NCBI RefSeq assembly: GCF_005843985.1
Contig: NZ_CP040463.1
Coordinates: 918,001 to 982,000 of the forward strand
Origin: Caminibacter mediatlanticus TB-2
GTDB lineage: Bacteria; Campylobacterota; Campylobacteria; Campylobacterales; Nautiliaceae
DNA length: 64,000 bases
Reading direction: 5' to 3'
This document shows positions 1-9,041 of the stretch, piece after piece. The notes under the pieces were generated by a model, which made no database searches, had not been told where the DNA came from, and saw only the letters and a program-made list of their open reading frames with translations. How positions within the stretch are numbered: the stretch's first letter is position 1; every line of letters starts with the position of its first letter. The position numbers and the translations under genes are program-made.

Positions 1-1
1 T

Positions 2-37
2 GGCTATCCACTAAGAGCGAGAATTGAGGAGGATTAA
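2..37 (+). CDS. clpS: ClpS adaptor, C-terminal end only (partial)
   Basis: The first bases read in frame 2 as GYPLRARIEED followed by TAA, which resembles the C-terminal tail of the ClpS adaptor. ClpS delivers N-degron substrates to ClpA. The stop codon lies directly before the ATG of clpA, and the GAGGAGGAT inside this tail is the ribosome binding site of clpA. Only 11 residues are visible, so the call leans mainly on the neighbour: clpS normally precedes clpA. Confidence 0.65.
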   Translation, partial: GYPLRARIEED

Positions 38-2230
38 ATGCAAATTACTGAAAGTTTAAGAAAAATATTAAATAAAATTATTAATGAAGCAAAAAGAAGA
101 AGGCATGAGTATATTACAGTAGACCATGCTTTTTATATTTTGCTTGAAAATAGAAATGTTCGAACAATTTTAGAAGATGTTGGAGTAGATATTGATTATA
201 TAAAAAGGGGACTTGATTATTATCTTGATACATATATTGAAAAAGTCCCAGTTGAGACAACTCCAACAGAAACTTTAAATTTTCATAGAGCAACTGAGAG
301 AATGTTTAACCATATTCAAGGGATTAATAAACCATATGCGGATGAAATTGACTTTTTTATTGCTCTTTTAGAGGATGAGACAAGTTATGCATCTCAGCTT
401 TTAAGAGAATTTGGAATTGAAAAAGTTGAAATTGTTGAGTATGTGACTGATATTAAAGAACTTAATAATGAAATTGATAAGTTGAATAATAAAAAAGAAA
501 AAAGTGTATTAGAAGAGTTTGCAATTGAGCTAACTTCTATTGCAAAAGATTTTGATGATGTTATTGGAAGAGAAAAAGAGATTAATAGAGTTATGCAAGT
601 TTTAGCAAGAAGAAAGAAAAATAATCCAATATTAGTAGGCGAACCAGGTGTTGGTAAAACAGCAGTAGTAGAAGGACTTGCTAAAAAAATAGCTAAAAAT
701 GAAGTCCCAGATGTATTAAAAGGTAAAAAAATCTATTCTCTTGATATGGGAAGCTTAGTAGCTGGGACAAAATATAGAGGTGAGTTTGAAAAAAGAATGA
801 AGGCTATTTTAAATGAGCTTAAAAAAGAGAATGAACCTATTTTATTTATAGATGAAATTCATATGATAGTAGGAGCTGGTGCGGCTGGTGATAGTAAAAT
901 GGATGTAGCAAATCTATTAAAACCAGCTCTTGCAAAAGGTGAAATTAGATGTATTGGTGCTACAACGTATGAAGAGTATAAAAATCATTTTGAAAAAGAT
1001 AAGGCTTTAAATAGAAGATTTCAAAAAATAGATATAAAAGAGCCTTCAATAGAAGATACAATAAAAATTTTAGAAGGATTAAAACCAAAATATGAAGAAT
1101 TTCATAATGTTAGATATTCAAAAGAGGCAATAAAAAGTGCAGCAATTTTAGCTAAGAAATATTTAAGAGAAAAATTTTTGCCAGATAGTGCTATTGATTT
1201 AATCGATGAAGCAGGAGCTAAATACAAACTTAGAGGAAAAAAACTTATTACAAAAAGCGATATTGAAAGTATAGTAGCAAATATTGCAAATATTCCAAAA
1301 GAGTCAGCATCTCAAAATGAAGTTGAAAAATTAAAAAATTTAGAAGATAATCTAAAAGCAAAAGTATTTGGACAAGATGAAGCAATAAAAGAGTTAGTAA
1401 AAGTTATAAAAAGAAAAAAAGCTGGACTAACTCGTGAAGATAAGCCAATTGGAAGCTTTTTATTTGTAGGACCAACAGGTGTTGGTAAAACAGAAATTGC
1501 AAAACAGCTTGCAAATATATTAGGGATTAACTTTTTAAGATTTGATATGAGTGAATATCAAGAAAAACACTCAGTTGCAAAATTAATTGGTTCACCTCCT
1601 GGATATGTGGGATATGAAAAAGGAGGATTATTAACAGAAGCAATTAGAAAAAATCCTCATACAGTTTTATTGTTAGATGAGATAGAAAAAGCTCATCCTG
1701 ATATTGTGCAAATATTACTTCAAGTTATGGATAATGCGACATTAACTGATAGTGATGGAAGAAAAGCTGATTTTAGAAATGTTGTTTTAATTATGACAAG
1801 TAACTTAGGAGTTGGAGAAGGAAATGCACCAGGATTTATGCAAGAGATGAGTGAATTTAAAGAAGAGGCAATTCATAGATTTTTTGCACCAGAATTTTTA
1901 AATAGACTTGATGCAATAGTTAGATTTAAGCCTTTAAGCAAAGAGTCGATATTACTTGTAGTTGATAAATTTATAGATGAATTGCAAGATAAATTAAATA
2001 ACAAAAAAGTAAAAATCACTCTTACAAAAAGAGCAAAAGAGGCTCTTGCTAATAAAGGGTATTCACCAAAACTTGGTGCAAGACCACTTGCAAGAGTAAT
2101 TGAAGAAAATATTGTAGAACCTTTAAGTGAAGAGATACTTTTTGGTGATTTAAGAAGTGGTGGTGAGATTAAAATAGATTATGTTAAAGAGAAATTTAAA
2201 TTAAAGAGGGTAGATGATAAAAGTAAGTGA
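38..2230 (+). CDS. clpA: ATP-dependent Clp protease ATP-binding subunit ClpA
   Basis: A Hsp100 AAA+ unfoldase that feeds substrates, including ClpS-delivered N-degron proteins, into the ClpP chamber in the cytoplasm. The 730-residue protein has the Clp N domain (about 1-140), a first AAA+ module with Walker A GEPGVGKT near residue 201 and Walker B LFIDEIH, and a second module with GPTGVGKT near 478, the pore region GSPPGYVGYEKGG and LLLDEIEKAHPD. It has no ClpB-type middle coiled coil between the two modules, and its length is close to that of ClpA (about 750). It starts one base after the clpS stop codon and its last 17 bases overlap aat. Confidence 0.95.
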   Translation: MQITESLRKILNKIINEAKRRRHEYITVDHAFYILLENRNVRTILEDVGVDIDYIKRGLDYYLDTYIEKVPVETTPTETLNFHRATERMFNHIQGINKPYADEIDFFIALLEDETSYASQLLREFGIEKVEIVEYVTDIKELNNEIDKLNNKKEKSVLEEFAIELTSIAKDFDDVIGREKEINRVMQVLARRKKNNPILVGEPGVGKTAVVEGLAKKIAKNEVPDVLKGKKIYSLDMGSLVAGTKYRGEFEKRMKAILNELKKENEPILFIDEIHMIVGAGAAGDSKMDVANLLKPALAKGEIRCIGATTYEEYKNHFEKDKALNRRFQKIDIKEPSIEDTIKILEGLKPKYEEFHNVRYSKEAIKSAAILAKKYLREKFLPDSAIDLIDEAGAKYKLRGKKLITKSDIESIVANIANIPKESASQNEVEKLKNLEDNLKAKVFGQDEAIKELVKVIKRKKAGLTREDKPIGSFLFVGPTGVGKTEIAKQLANILGINFLRFDMSEYQEKHSVAKLIGSPPGYVGYEKGGLLTEAIRKNPHTVLLLDEIEKAHPDIVQILLQVMDNATLTDSDGRKADFRNVVLIMTSNLGVGEGNAPGFMQEMSEFKEEAIHRFFAPEFLNRLDAIVRFKPLSKESILLVVDKFIDELQDKLNNKKVKITLTKRAKEALANKGYSPKLGARPLARVIEENIVEPLSEEILFGDLRSGGEIKIDYVKEKFKLKRVDDKSK

Positions 2231-2936
2231 TTTTCCACCTTTATATCTTTTAGATAATTTCGAATTTCCATCTCCCTATGAACCGTATGAAGATGGTTTT
2301 ATAGGTGCAAGTTATGATTTACATCCAAAAAGACTTCTTGAAGGATATTCAAGAGGTTTTTTTCCTTGGTACCAAGATGATGATGGGCTTTTTCATTGGT
2401 TTGTTTTAAATGAAAGAATGCTTTTAAAAACAGATGAGGTTAAAACAACAAAAAGACTTCTTCAAAAATTAAGAAGTAAAAAGTGGAAATTTAAAATAAA
2501 TACTCGTTTTGATGATGTAATTAGAATGTGTAGCAGTGTAAAAAGAAAACATGAAAGTGGTACTTGGATTAATGAAGATTTCATAAAAGCATATACTGAA
2601 CTTCATAGATTAGGATTTGTGATATCAGTGGAGAGTTATTATGAAGGTGAGCTTGTAGGTGGTTTTTATGGGGTAGCTATTAATAAATATTTTAGTGGTG
2701 AGAGTATGTTTCATATAAAACCTGATGCAAGTAAATTGGCTTTAATTTATTTTGCGGATATTTTAAGACAAAATGGAGTTGAATATATTGATTGTCAAGT
2801 CCCAAGTGAACATCTTGGAAGAATGGGTGGCAGAGTTTATAAAAAAGAGGAATTTATTCCAATAATTCAAAAAGCAGCAAAAGGAGAAATAATTGACAAC
2901 CCTAAAAACATGGAATGTATTAGTAGAGCTTATTAA
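2214..2936 (+). CDS. aat: Leucyl/phenylalanyl-tRNA--protein transferase
   Basis: Transfers Leu or Phe from aminoacyl-tRNA to proteins with N-terminal Arg or Lys, creating N-degrons for ClpS-ClpAP. The 240-residue protein shows the family motifs GYSRGFFPWY near residue 45, SVKRKHESGTWI, GELVGGFYGVAI and FSGESMFH, and ends with DCQVPSEHLGRMGG. The start is the ATG after GAGGG, inside the end of clpA. Overlap with clpA implies translational coupling, and with clpS in front the whole bacterial N-end rule pathway sits in one operon. Confidence 0.95.
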   Translation: MIKVSDFPPLYLLDNFEFPSPYEPYEDGFIGASYDLHPKRLLEGYSRGFFPWYQDDDGLFHWFVLNERMLLKTDEVKTTKRLLQKLRSKKWKFKINTRFDDVIRMCSSVKRKHESGTWINEDFIKAYTELHRLGFVISVESYYEGELVGGFYGVAINKYFSGESMFHIKPDASKLALIYFADILRQNGVEYIDCQVPSEHLGRMGGRVYKKEEFIPIIQKAAKGEIIDNPKNMECISRAY

Positions 2937-3204
2937 AACAAAGACAGGAGCTATTTTACATAAAATAAATCTCTCGGATAATCATTTTTTCTTAGAACAA
3001 AATCCTCTAAAAGATTCTAAATATGGTGTTGCATATAGAGAATTAAAGCTTAAATATCCAGAATTTTATATGTTTTGGGAGATTAAAGATAATGAATATA
3101 CAGGAAAAGTTTTGACTGCAAGAATAACTGATAAGAAAGAACTTGATAAGTTTATAGAAGAGTTAGTAGGAGATAACTTTAAGAATTATGAAGATTTTAA
3201 CTAA
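2893..3204 (+). CDS. Hypothetical protein, 103 aa
   Basis: I do not recognise this protein. It starts with TTG, preceded by AAGGAG at a spacing of six bases, and overlaps the last 44 bases of aat, so it is probably translated as the last cistron of the clpS-clpA-aat operon. The protein is small, mixed alpha/beta in appearance and rich in Lys and Glu. It has no signal peptide, membrane segment or cysteine motif. Its 3' end overlaps the convergent LexA-like gene by eight bases. A role in the N-degron pathway is possible from position only. Confidence 0.7.
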   Translation: MTTLKTWNVLVELIKTKTGAILHKINLSDNHFFLEQNPLKDSKYGVAYRELKLKYPEFYMFWEIKDNEYTGKVLTARITDKKELDKFIEELVGDNFKNYEDFN

Positions 3205-3817
3205 AAATTTTTACTACTTTTCCAATTACTTTAATCTCTTCTAATTTTACTTTTTCGATTGGATAAATTTTATTGTCAGAAATTAGCTCAATTTCACCGC
3301 TACTTTTTATATTTATTCTTTTTACAAAAACTCCTGCATTAGTTGAAATTACATAAATTCCTCCACTGCTCAAAGGAATATTTCTATCTATAAAAATAAT
3401 ACTTCCATCTTTGATAGTAGGTTCCATACTATCTCCAACTACATGTATAGCATCTAAGTTTTTATCTATTAGTTTTTTATCAATGTAAATTGTCTCGTAA
3501 TTTTCATCAAAGTTTATTGCTCCTCCACCAGCACTTGCATTTATATCTTTAAAATACCTAATAATTGCAAATTTTTCAGTGTTTTTTGCTATTTCTTCTT
3601 CATTTTGGTCAAACAAAAGCCAATTTATTGAAATTTTTCTTTTTGCACAAAAATATGCAATTTCTTCATAGGGTATTTTATTTCTTCTTTTTAAAACAGA
3701 TAAATTCTCAGGAGTTAAATTAAGGGCTTTTGCTACATCTTTGTTTAAAATTTTTCTATCTGTAATCTCATTTGAGAGAATATCTTTTATTTTTTCAATA
3801 ATTTTTCCAAAATCCAT
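3197..3817 (-). CDS. LexA/CI-like repressor (HTH plus S24 peptidase)
   Basis: A self-cleaving repressor of the LexA, UmuD and phage CI type. The N-terminal 60-70 residues hold a helix-turn-helix (NKDVAKALNLTPENLSVLKRR). The C-terminal half is an S24 peptidase with nucleophile Ser130 in VVGDSMEPT and general base Lys166 in GVFVKRI, 36 residues apart as in LexA. A candidate cleavage bond is Ala96-Gly97 in INASAGGGA. It is divergent from dinB, so it probably represses itself and this translesion polymerase. I do not see the canonical LexA wHTH, so a CI-like name is as good. Confidence 0.85.
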   Translation of the reverse strand: MDFGKIIEKIKDILSNEITDRKILNKDVAKALNLTPENLSVLKRRNKIPYEEIAYFCAKRKISINWLLFDQNEEEIAKNTEKFAIIRYFKDINASAGGGAINFDENYETIYIDKKLIDKNLDAIHVVGDSMEPTIKDGSIIFIDRNIPLSSGGIYVISTNAGVFVKRINIKSSGEIELISDNKIYPIEKVKLEEIKVIGKVVKIFS

Positions 3818-3832
3818 ATTAAACCTTACAAA

Positions 3833-3874
3833 TTGTTAATTTTTATTATTTAATTTTAACAAAAAGTTTATAAT
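3833..3874. promoter_or_regulatory. dinB promoter with candidate repressor operator
   Basis: Between the repressor gene and dinB lies the inverted repeat TTGTTAA (3833-3839) / TTAACAA (3856-3862) with a 16-base spacer. The right arm sits a few bases upstream of TATAAT (3869-3874), a good -10 element for dinB. AAAAAAAAGG follows as ribosome binding site. The position between the divergent promoters suits an operator for the LexA/CI-like protein. The assignment is inference from symmetry and location. Confidence 0.5.
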
Positions 3875-3896
3875 TTTTCAAAAAAAAGGATGAATT

Positions 3897-5111
3897 ATGA
3901 AAATTCATCTTGATTTAGATGCTTTTTTTGTATCTGCTCATCGAACAAAAGATAAAAGTTTGATAGGAAAACCAGCAGTTGTTGTAAAAACACATGATAA
4001 AGAGATTTTTGAACTTAAAAAAACAAAAGTATTAAATTTAAATAAAGGGGCTTTTACAGGAGATATAATAATTACAAATCAAGAACTTGAAGAAAATAGA
4101 GGAATAATAGTAACAGCAAGCTATGAAGCAAGAGCTTTTGGAATAAAAACTGGAATGACTCTTTTAGAAGCTAAAAAAATATATCCAAATCTTACTGTAA
4201 TAAAACCAGATTATCATTTATATCATTTACTTTCATATAAATTAAAACTTTTTTTAAGAAAAAGAATTCCTTTAATAGAACAATTTAGTATTGATGAGTT
4301 TTTTGGAGATTTAGAAGGTTGGATTGATGAGGAGAATATTTTGAAATTTTGTTATGACTTAAAACAAGAGATTTATGATAAGTTTTCTCTTCCTATTTCA
4401 ATTGGAATTGCGAAATCTAAATGGAGTGCAAAACTTGCTACCTCTTTTGCTAAGCCAAATGGTGTATTTAAAGTAGATGATGTGTATGAATTTATAAAAA
4501 ATATTGATATTGCGAAGTTTCCCGGTATTGGAAAACGAATTGAGAGACGACTTAAAAGTAGAGGTATATTAACACTTGGAGATTTAGTAAAAAATAAAGA
4601 GTATATTCTTTCATGGGGTAAAATGGGTGAGGTTTTATATAAAAGAATTATTGGAGAAGACAATGAAGATGTATTTGAAAAAGAAGATAGAAAAAGTGTT
4701 GGTATTTCAAGAAGATTTGATGTAATTTATGATAGAGAAGAAATAATGAGAAGAATAAAAATCCTTTGTAGATTTTTAGCTTTTCTTGTTACAAAGAAAA
4801 AATTAAATCCTACTTTTTATTATCTTAAAATAAACTATAAAAGTGATAAAAAATCAAAAGCTCATTTAAGAGTTGAGAGAATTTTTAATGAACTTTTATT
4901 AAAAGAGATAATGAGTCTTTTGTTTTTAAGAGCTGATGAGTATGATGATGGGATAGTTTCTATATCTCTTGTCGTTTCAAGATTTAAAAGAATTAGCAAT
5001 TTATTTGATTATGAAAAAGATATAAAAAATGAAAAACTAAATCAAGTAATAAACAAAATAAGAGAAAAATATGGTGTTGATATAATGGTAAGTGGAGATG
5101 AAATAGGGTAG
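3897..5111 (+). CDS. dinB: Y-family DNA polymerase IV
   Basis: Error-prone translesion DNA polymerase. The N terminus HLDLDAFFVS contains the first metal-binding Asp pair (D6, D8), and FSIDEFFGD carries the second acidic pair (D133, E134). The helix-hairpin-helix FPGIGKRIERRLKSRGI follows at about 205-222, then the little-finger domain. At 404 residues it is longer than E. coli DinB (351). About 30 of the extra residues lie between KPAVVV and TASYEARAFG, in the fingers region, which moves the SIDE motif about 30 positions downstream. Divergent from a LexA-like repressor, so it is likely damage-inducible. Confidence 0.92.
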   Translation: MKIHLDLDAFFVSAHRTKDKSLIGKPAVVVKTHDKEIFELKKTKVLNLNKGAFTGDIIITNQELEENRGIIVTASYEARAFGIKTGMTLLEAKKIYPNLTVIKPDYHLYHLLSYKLKLFLRKRIPLIEQFSIDEFFGDLEGWIDEENILKFCYDLKQEIYDKFSLPISIGIAKSKWSAKLATSFAKPNGVFKVDDVYEFIKNIDIAKFPGIGKRIERRLKSRGILTLGDLVKNKEYILSWGKMGEVLYKRIIGEDNEDVFEKEDRKSVGISRRFDVIYDREEIMRRIKILCRFLAFLVTKKKLNPTFYYLKINYKSDKKSKAHLRVERIFNELLLKEIMSLLFLRADEYDDGIVSISLVVSRFKRISNLFDYEKDIKNEKLNQVINKIREKYGVDIMVSGDEIG

Positions 5112-5115
5112 TGAA

Positions 5116-7239
5116 TTACTTAACCATCTGCGTTGCAATGATTTCTTTTTTTAAGGGATGGTTTAATATCTCCTTTTTAAACATTTTAACAAAAGTTTTT
5201 GGAAAATATTCAAATAAATATTTTTCATCTGTTGCTAAATTGTTTTTTAATAAATATCTTTTTTTGTAAATTTTATTATAAAGCATAATAATTGCATGAG
5301 CGGGTCTTATGATTTTATTATTTTTAAAAATTAAATCAATTGAGTCGTTGTTTGGAAGATTAAAATATTCTCTTTTAAAAAAATCATTGTTATCTAAAAT
5401 ATTTAGTGTATTTATAATCTCTTCTTTTGTTGAATTTTTGATAGATAGATATTTTGATTGTAAAGAACTATTTGTTAATACTTTTTTTACTACTTCATCA
5501 GTTAATTCTTTTAAGATATTGTTTTTATAATTTTCTGTAAGTTTTTTTTCATCAACTAATTTATTTAAAATAATTTTCATATTAACTTCATAATCACTTA
5601 TATTTACACCTGCTGAATTGTCGATACTATCTAAATTTATATTACCACCTTTTTTTGCATATTCATATCTTGCTTTCATTGTAAAAGCTAAATTAGCTCC
5701 TTCGCAAACAGCAAACGCATTTAACTCTTTTGCATCAACTCTTATATTCTCATTTTCTTTATCACTTATATATAAATTAAATTCATCACTTGATTTTACA
5801 TATGTCCCAATGCCTCCAAAATAGAGTAAATCAACTTTTAAAGTAAGTAATTTTTTTACTAATTTTGTAGCTAAAATGTAATCTTTATCATAGTTAATTA
5901 AACTTTTTATTTCATTTGAGAGTTTTATTTTGCCTTCTTTTTTAAATACTCCACCACCTTTACTTATCTTACTTTTATCATAAAAACCCCAACTTAATGA
6001 ATTTTCAAATAATCTTTTTCTTTCTTCAAAAGCTATTTTAGGATTTGGATTTGGGTCTATAAAAATTTCATCGTGAGAAATAGCTGCAATTAATTTAAAA
6101 TTTTTATTTAAAAGCATACCATTTCCAAAAACATCACCTCTCATGCTTCCTATTCCAACAACAGTTAATTCATCTTTAAAAATATCTTTATTTATTTTTT
6201 TAAAATGTTCATTTGCAGCTGTTAGAGCACCTTTTGCAGTAATTCCAAGTTTTTTGTGAGAATATCCATTTTTTCCTCCACTTGCAAAAGCATCTTTTAA
6301 GAAATATCCTCTTTTTATAGCTATTTCATTTGCAATATCACTCATATTTGCAGTTCCTCTATCTGCCGCAACTACAAAATAGTTATCTTCTCCTTTTTTA
6401 TCTAAATCAATTAAATCTAATAAAGCATCAATAAATTTTGAATAAATTGATTTGAATTCTTCTTTATTAATATTTTTTTTATTTATTACAAATCCACCTT
6501 TTGCACCACTTGGGATTATTATTGAATTTTTTGCTTGTTGGGCTATCATCAAATCTTTAATTTCTTCTCTAAAATCATAAATCCTATTTGAATATCTAAT
6601 ACCACCTCTGCTTATTTTAGTTGTTCTTAGATGAATTCCATTAAAGTCATAATGATAAACGAACATTTCAATATTAGGTTGAATTCCAAAAAGAAGATGT
6701 TTAAATTTATTTGTATCAATTTTAAAAGAGATAGTGTCTTTTTTTAAAAAATAGTTTGTCTTTGTAATATTTTTTATAATTTCATTAAAAAGTGTAAATA
6801 TTTTATTCTCTTTTTCATCTTTAACTTCAAAACTTTTTAAATCCTCTTTATTAAGAAAAAAATTAACAAAGTTTGCCGTTATGTTAGAGTGTTTTATAAA
6901 TGTATTGATTACCATCTCTTCACTAAGTTCAAGTAACAATTGTTTTATGTATTTAGCAAAAGCTCTTGTAAGGTTGATTTCCCTTAGTGTTAAATTTTCA
7001 AATACTAAGTAGTAAAGTTTACAAAATTTTGGAATTTTATTATTTAAAGCTAATTTTAATATTTTTATAAATTCATTATTATTAATGATTTTATTAATTT
7101 TAAGTTCATAAATATTATTTTCTTTTTTAAAATCTTCTAATATTATCTTAAAGTTATTAAGAATTGTTACAAAATCGCTTACTGTAATAAATTTATCGGT
7201 TTCAATTATAATTAAGTTATTTTTTATATTTATTTTCAT
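5116..7239 (-). CDS. NAD-specific glutamate dehydrogenase, short form
   Basis: Oxidatively deaminates glutamate to 2-oxoglutarate with NAD. The catalytic core of the large bacterial NAD-GDH family (Bac_GDH) is clear: RGGIRYSNRIYDFREE, QQAKNSIIIPSGAKGGFV, AADRGTANMSDIAN, VVGIGSMRGDVFGNG and YFGGIGTYVKSSDEF. At 707 residues it is under half the length of the 1,600-residue family type, and the long N-terminal ACT-like regulatory part is missing. The start overlaps the end of the upstream membrane protein by four bases (ATGA), indicating coupling. It ends four bases from convergent dinB. Confidence 0.88.
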   Translation of the reverse strand: MKINIKNNLIIIETDKFITVSDFVTILNNFKIILEDFKKENNIYELKINKIINNNEFIKILKLALNNKIPKFCKLYYLVFENLTLREINLTRAFAKYIKQLLLELSEEMVINTFIKHSNITANFVNFFLNKEDLKSFEVKDEKENKIFTLFNEIIKNITKTNYFLKKDTISFKIDTNKFKHLLFGIQPNIEMFVYHYDFNGIHLRTTKISRGGIRYSNRIYDFREEIKDLMIAQQAKNSIIIPSGAKGGFVINKKNINKEEFKSIYSKFIDALLDLIDLDKKGEDNYFVVAADRGTANMSDIANEIAIKRGYFLKDAFASGGKNGYSHKKLGITAKGALTAANEHFKKINKDIFKDELTVVGIGSMRGDVFGNGMLLNKNFKLIAAISHDEIFIDPNPNPKIAFEERKRLFENSLSWGFYDKSKISKGGGVFKKEGKIKLSNEIKSLINYDKDYILATKLVKKLLTLKVDLLYFGGIGTYVKSSDEFNLYISDKENENIRVDAKELNAFAVCEGANLAFTMKARYEYAKKGGNINLDSIDNSAGVNISDYEVNMKIILNKLVDEKKLTENYKNNILKELTDEVVKKVLTNSSLQSKYLSIKNSTKEEIINTLNILDNNDFFKREYFNLPNNDSIDLIFKNNKIIRPAHAIIMLYNKIYKKRYLLKNNLATDEKYLFEYFPKTFVKMFKKEILNHPLKKEIIATQMVK

Positions 7240-8483
7240 ATAAGTCCTTTAAAATATAAAACAGCTAAGTTTGAAATAACGAAAATACTTAATATTAAAA
7301 AGAAAAATTTAAAAATTATTTTAAATAACTCTTTATCTCCAAAGAAAAAAACTATTGCTAATTTAAATAATGAATTAGAAATAGTAGCTATAACAATTCC
7401 TAAAAAAGCTGTTTTTATTTCTAAATTCATAGAAGAAAGAGAAAGAGTGATTGCATCAACATCTGCAATACCAGAAATGAATGATAGAAAATAAATTCCT
7501 ACCTCTCCATATCTACTTCCTATAAAGTAAACTAATGAATAAATAATTGTAAATATTATTGCAAATTTAATTGCTTCATCAAGTTCAAGAGGGTTTTTAT
7601 TTGCTAAATTAATGTTTGAAATAATAGAGTTTTCTTTTTTATATAAATAAATTGCAAATATTGTTCCAAAAAAAGTAGTTAATAAATAAGGAAGTGCAAT
7701 TAATAAAGATAATTTTTTATTTATTATTAAAACCTCAACAAAAACTCTTGCAAACATGATAGTGTTAGCAATTGCTATTGCAGCAGCATATGTATATAAA
7801 GAGTTTTTGTATTTTTTATACAATTTAGATAAAGTATATGTTACTCCTGTGGAGCTTACAAACCCGCCAGCAGCACCTGTTATTAAAATCCCATATTTTA
7901 TTCCAAATAATTTTATTCCAATATATCCTAAAAATGATAAAGATGAAATTATTACAGCCATTAACCAAGTTTTATGAGGATTAATATAAAAAATCATTTT
8001 ATCAGGTAAATATGGAAGAATTAAAAATGTCATAGTAAGAAGCAATATTGCTGCATTGATATCTTTTGATGAAAGTTGAGATTCAATATTTTTTAGTTTG
8101 CTTTTGATATTTAAAATAAAAACTGTTGCAATTGTAACTATTATTGCGTAAAAAAACATTCCTTTAAAAACTAAAACCCCTACTAAAAAAGCAATTATTA
8201 TACTGAAATGAGTTGTGGTACCTTGTTTGTGATAGTGAAATACTTTTAAAAAATAAGCTGTAATGCTTAAAAGAGATATTATAAAAAATGAGATGTAAAT
8301 TATAAAAGGGTAATAATTTGATAAAAAACTACTTATATATCCTATTAAAGAAATTAACGCAAAAGTTCTGCTACCAGCAAATCCTTTTTCATGTACACTT
8401 TTAAATGAAATATTTCTTTCAAGTCCTATTAAAAAACCTAATACAATACTTAAAGCAATACTTTTTAAAATTTCTATATCCAT
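7236..8483 (-). CDS. MgtC/SapB-type membrane protein with DUF4010
   Basis: An integral membrane protein of 415 residues. The N terminus LSIVLGFLIGLERN and the following GSRTFALISLIGY match the MgtC/SapB-type domain. The rest fits the DUF4010 family, with about ten further hydrophobic segments. The substrate or function is unknown. The stop overlaps the start of the NAD-GDH gene, so the two are one transcription unit. A promoter reading TATAAT followed by AAAGGG lies in the divergent region shared with mobB. Confidence 0.8.
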   Translation of the reverse strand: MDIEILKSIALSIVLGFLIGLERNISFKSVHEKGFAGSRTFALISLIGYISSFLSNYYPFIIYISFFIISLLSITAYFLKVFHYHKQGTTTHFSIIIAFLVGVLVFKGMFFYAIIVTIATVFILNIKSKLKNIESQLSSKDINAAILLLTMTFLILPYLPDKMIFYINPHKTWLMAVIISSLSFLGYIGIKLFGIKYGILITGAAGGFVSSTGVTYTLSKLYKKYKNSLYTYAAAIAIANTIMFARVFVEVLIINKKLSLLIALPYLLTTFFGTIFAIYLYKKENSIISNINLANKNPLELDEAIKFAIIFTIIYSLVYFIGSRYGEVGIYFLSFISGIADVDAITLSLSSMNLEIKTAFLGIVIATISNSLFKLAIVFFFGDKELFKIIFKFFFLILSIFVISNLAVLYFKGLI

Positions 8484-8546
8484 TTTTGACCCTTTAAAAT
8501 ATTATAACTTATTTTTTTGATAAAATTATGGAAAAAAAGGTTTGAT

Positions 8547-9032
8547 TTGAGAAAAGCCATTGCATTTACTGGCCCAAGTAATTCAGGAAAAACAACATTG
8601 ATTGAAAAAATTGCAAAAAGGCTAATTTCAAGTTATAAGTTAGCTATTTTAAAAAATGACCCAAGTGATAAGGCAAAATTTGATATAGAAGGAAAGGATA
8701 GTTATAAATTTTTTCAAACAGGTGCTGAGGTAGTAGTAACTTCTCCAACTCGTACTACTTATTTTTCACATAGACAAAAATCTCTTGATGAAATAATTGA
8801 AATGATTAATGATTTTGATTTATTACTTGTTGAAGGATTAAAATATCTTCCACTTCCAAGAATAGGTGTTTTTAGAGGAGAAATTGATGAGAGTTATTTT
8901 AGGTATATCAAAGCAGTTGCAATTGATGATAGTGTTGATAGAAGTAAAATTCCTTCAAATATTGAAATTTTAGATTTAAATAATATTGATGAAATAATAG
9001 ATTGGGTTTTAAAAAATGCAATTGAAGTTTAA
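8547..9032 (+). CDS. mobB: Molybdopterin-guanine dinucleotide biosynthesis protein B
   Basis: A P-loop GTPase-like accessory protein of molybdenum cofactor guanylylation. It has Walker A GPSNSGKTTL near the N terminus, ILKNDPSDKAKFDIEGKD and LLLVEGLKYLPLPRIGVFR, all typical of MobB. I chose the TTG at 8547 because AAAAAAAGG ends six bases before it. The in-frame TTG at 8517 lies inside the probable -10 element TAAAAT. The resulting protein has 161 residues. mobB is followed directly by fbp and metG, a grouping that I recall from Campylobacter. Confidence 0.9.
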   Translation: MRKAIAFTGPSNSGKTTLIEKIAKRLISSYKLAILKNDPSDKAKFDIEGKDSYKFFQTGAEVVVTSPTRTTYFSHRQKSLDEIIEMINDFDLLLVEGLKYLPLPRIGVFRGEIDESYFRYIKAVAIDDSVDRSKIPSNIEILDLNNIDEIIDWVLKNAIEV

Positions 9033-9041
9033 GGAGAGATT

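Noticed and set aside
7756-7977. Plus-strand frame inside the DUF4010 gene
   Set aside because: Antisense shadow. The minus-strand protein has clear family motifs and membrane segments.
8517-8546. Upstream TTG start for mobB
   Set aside because: It overlaps the likely -10 element, while the TTG at 8547 has AAAAAAAGG at six bases.
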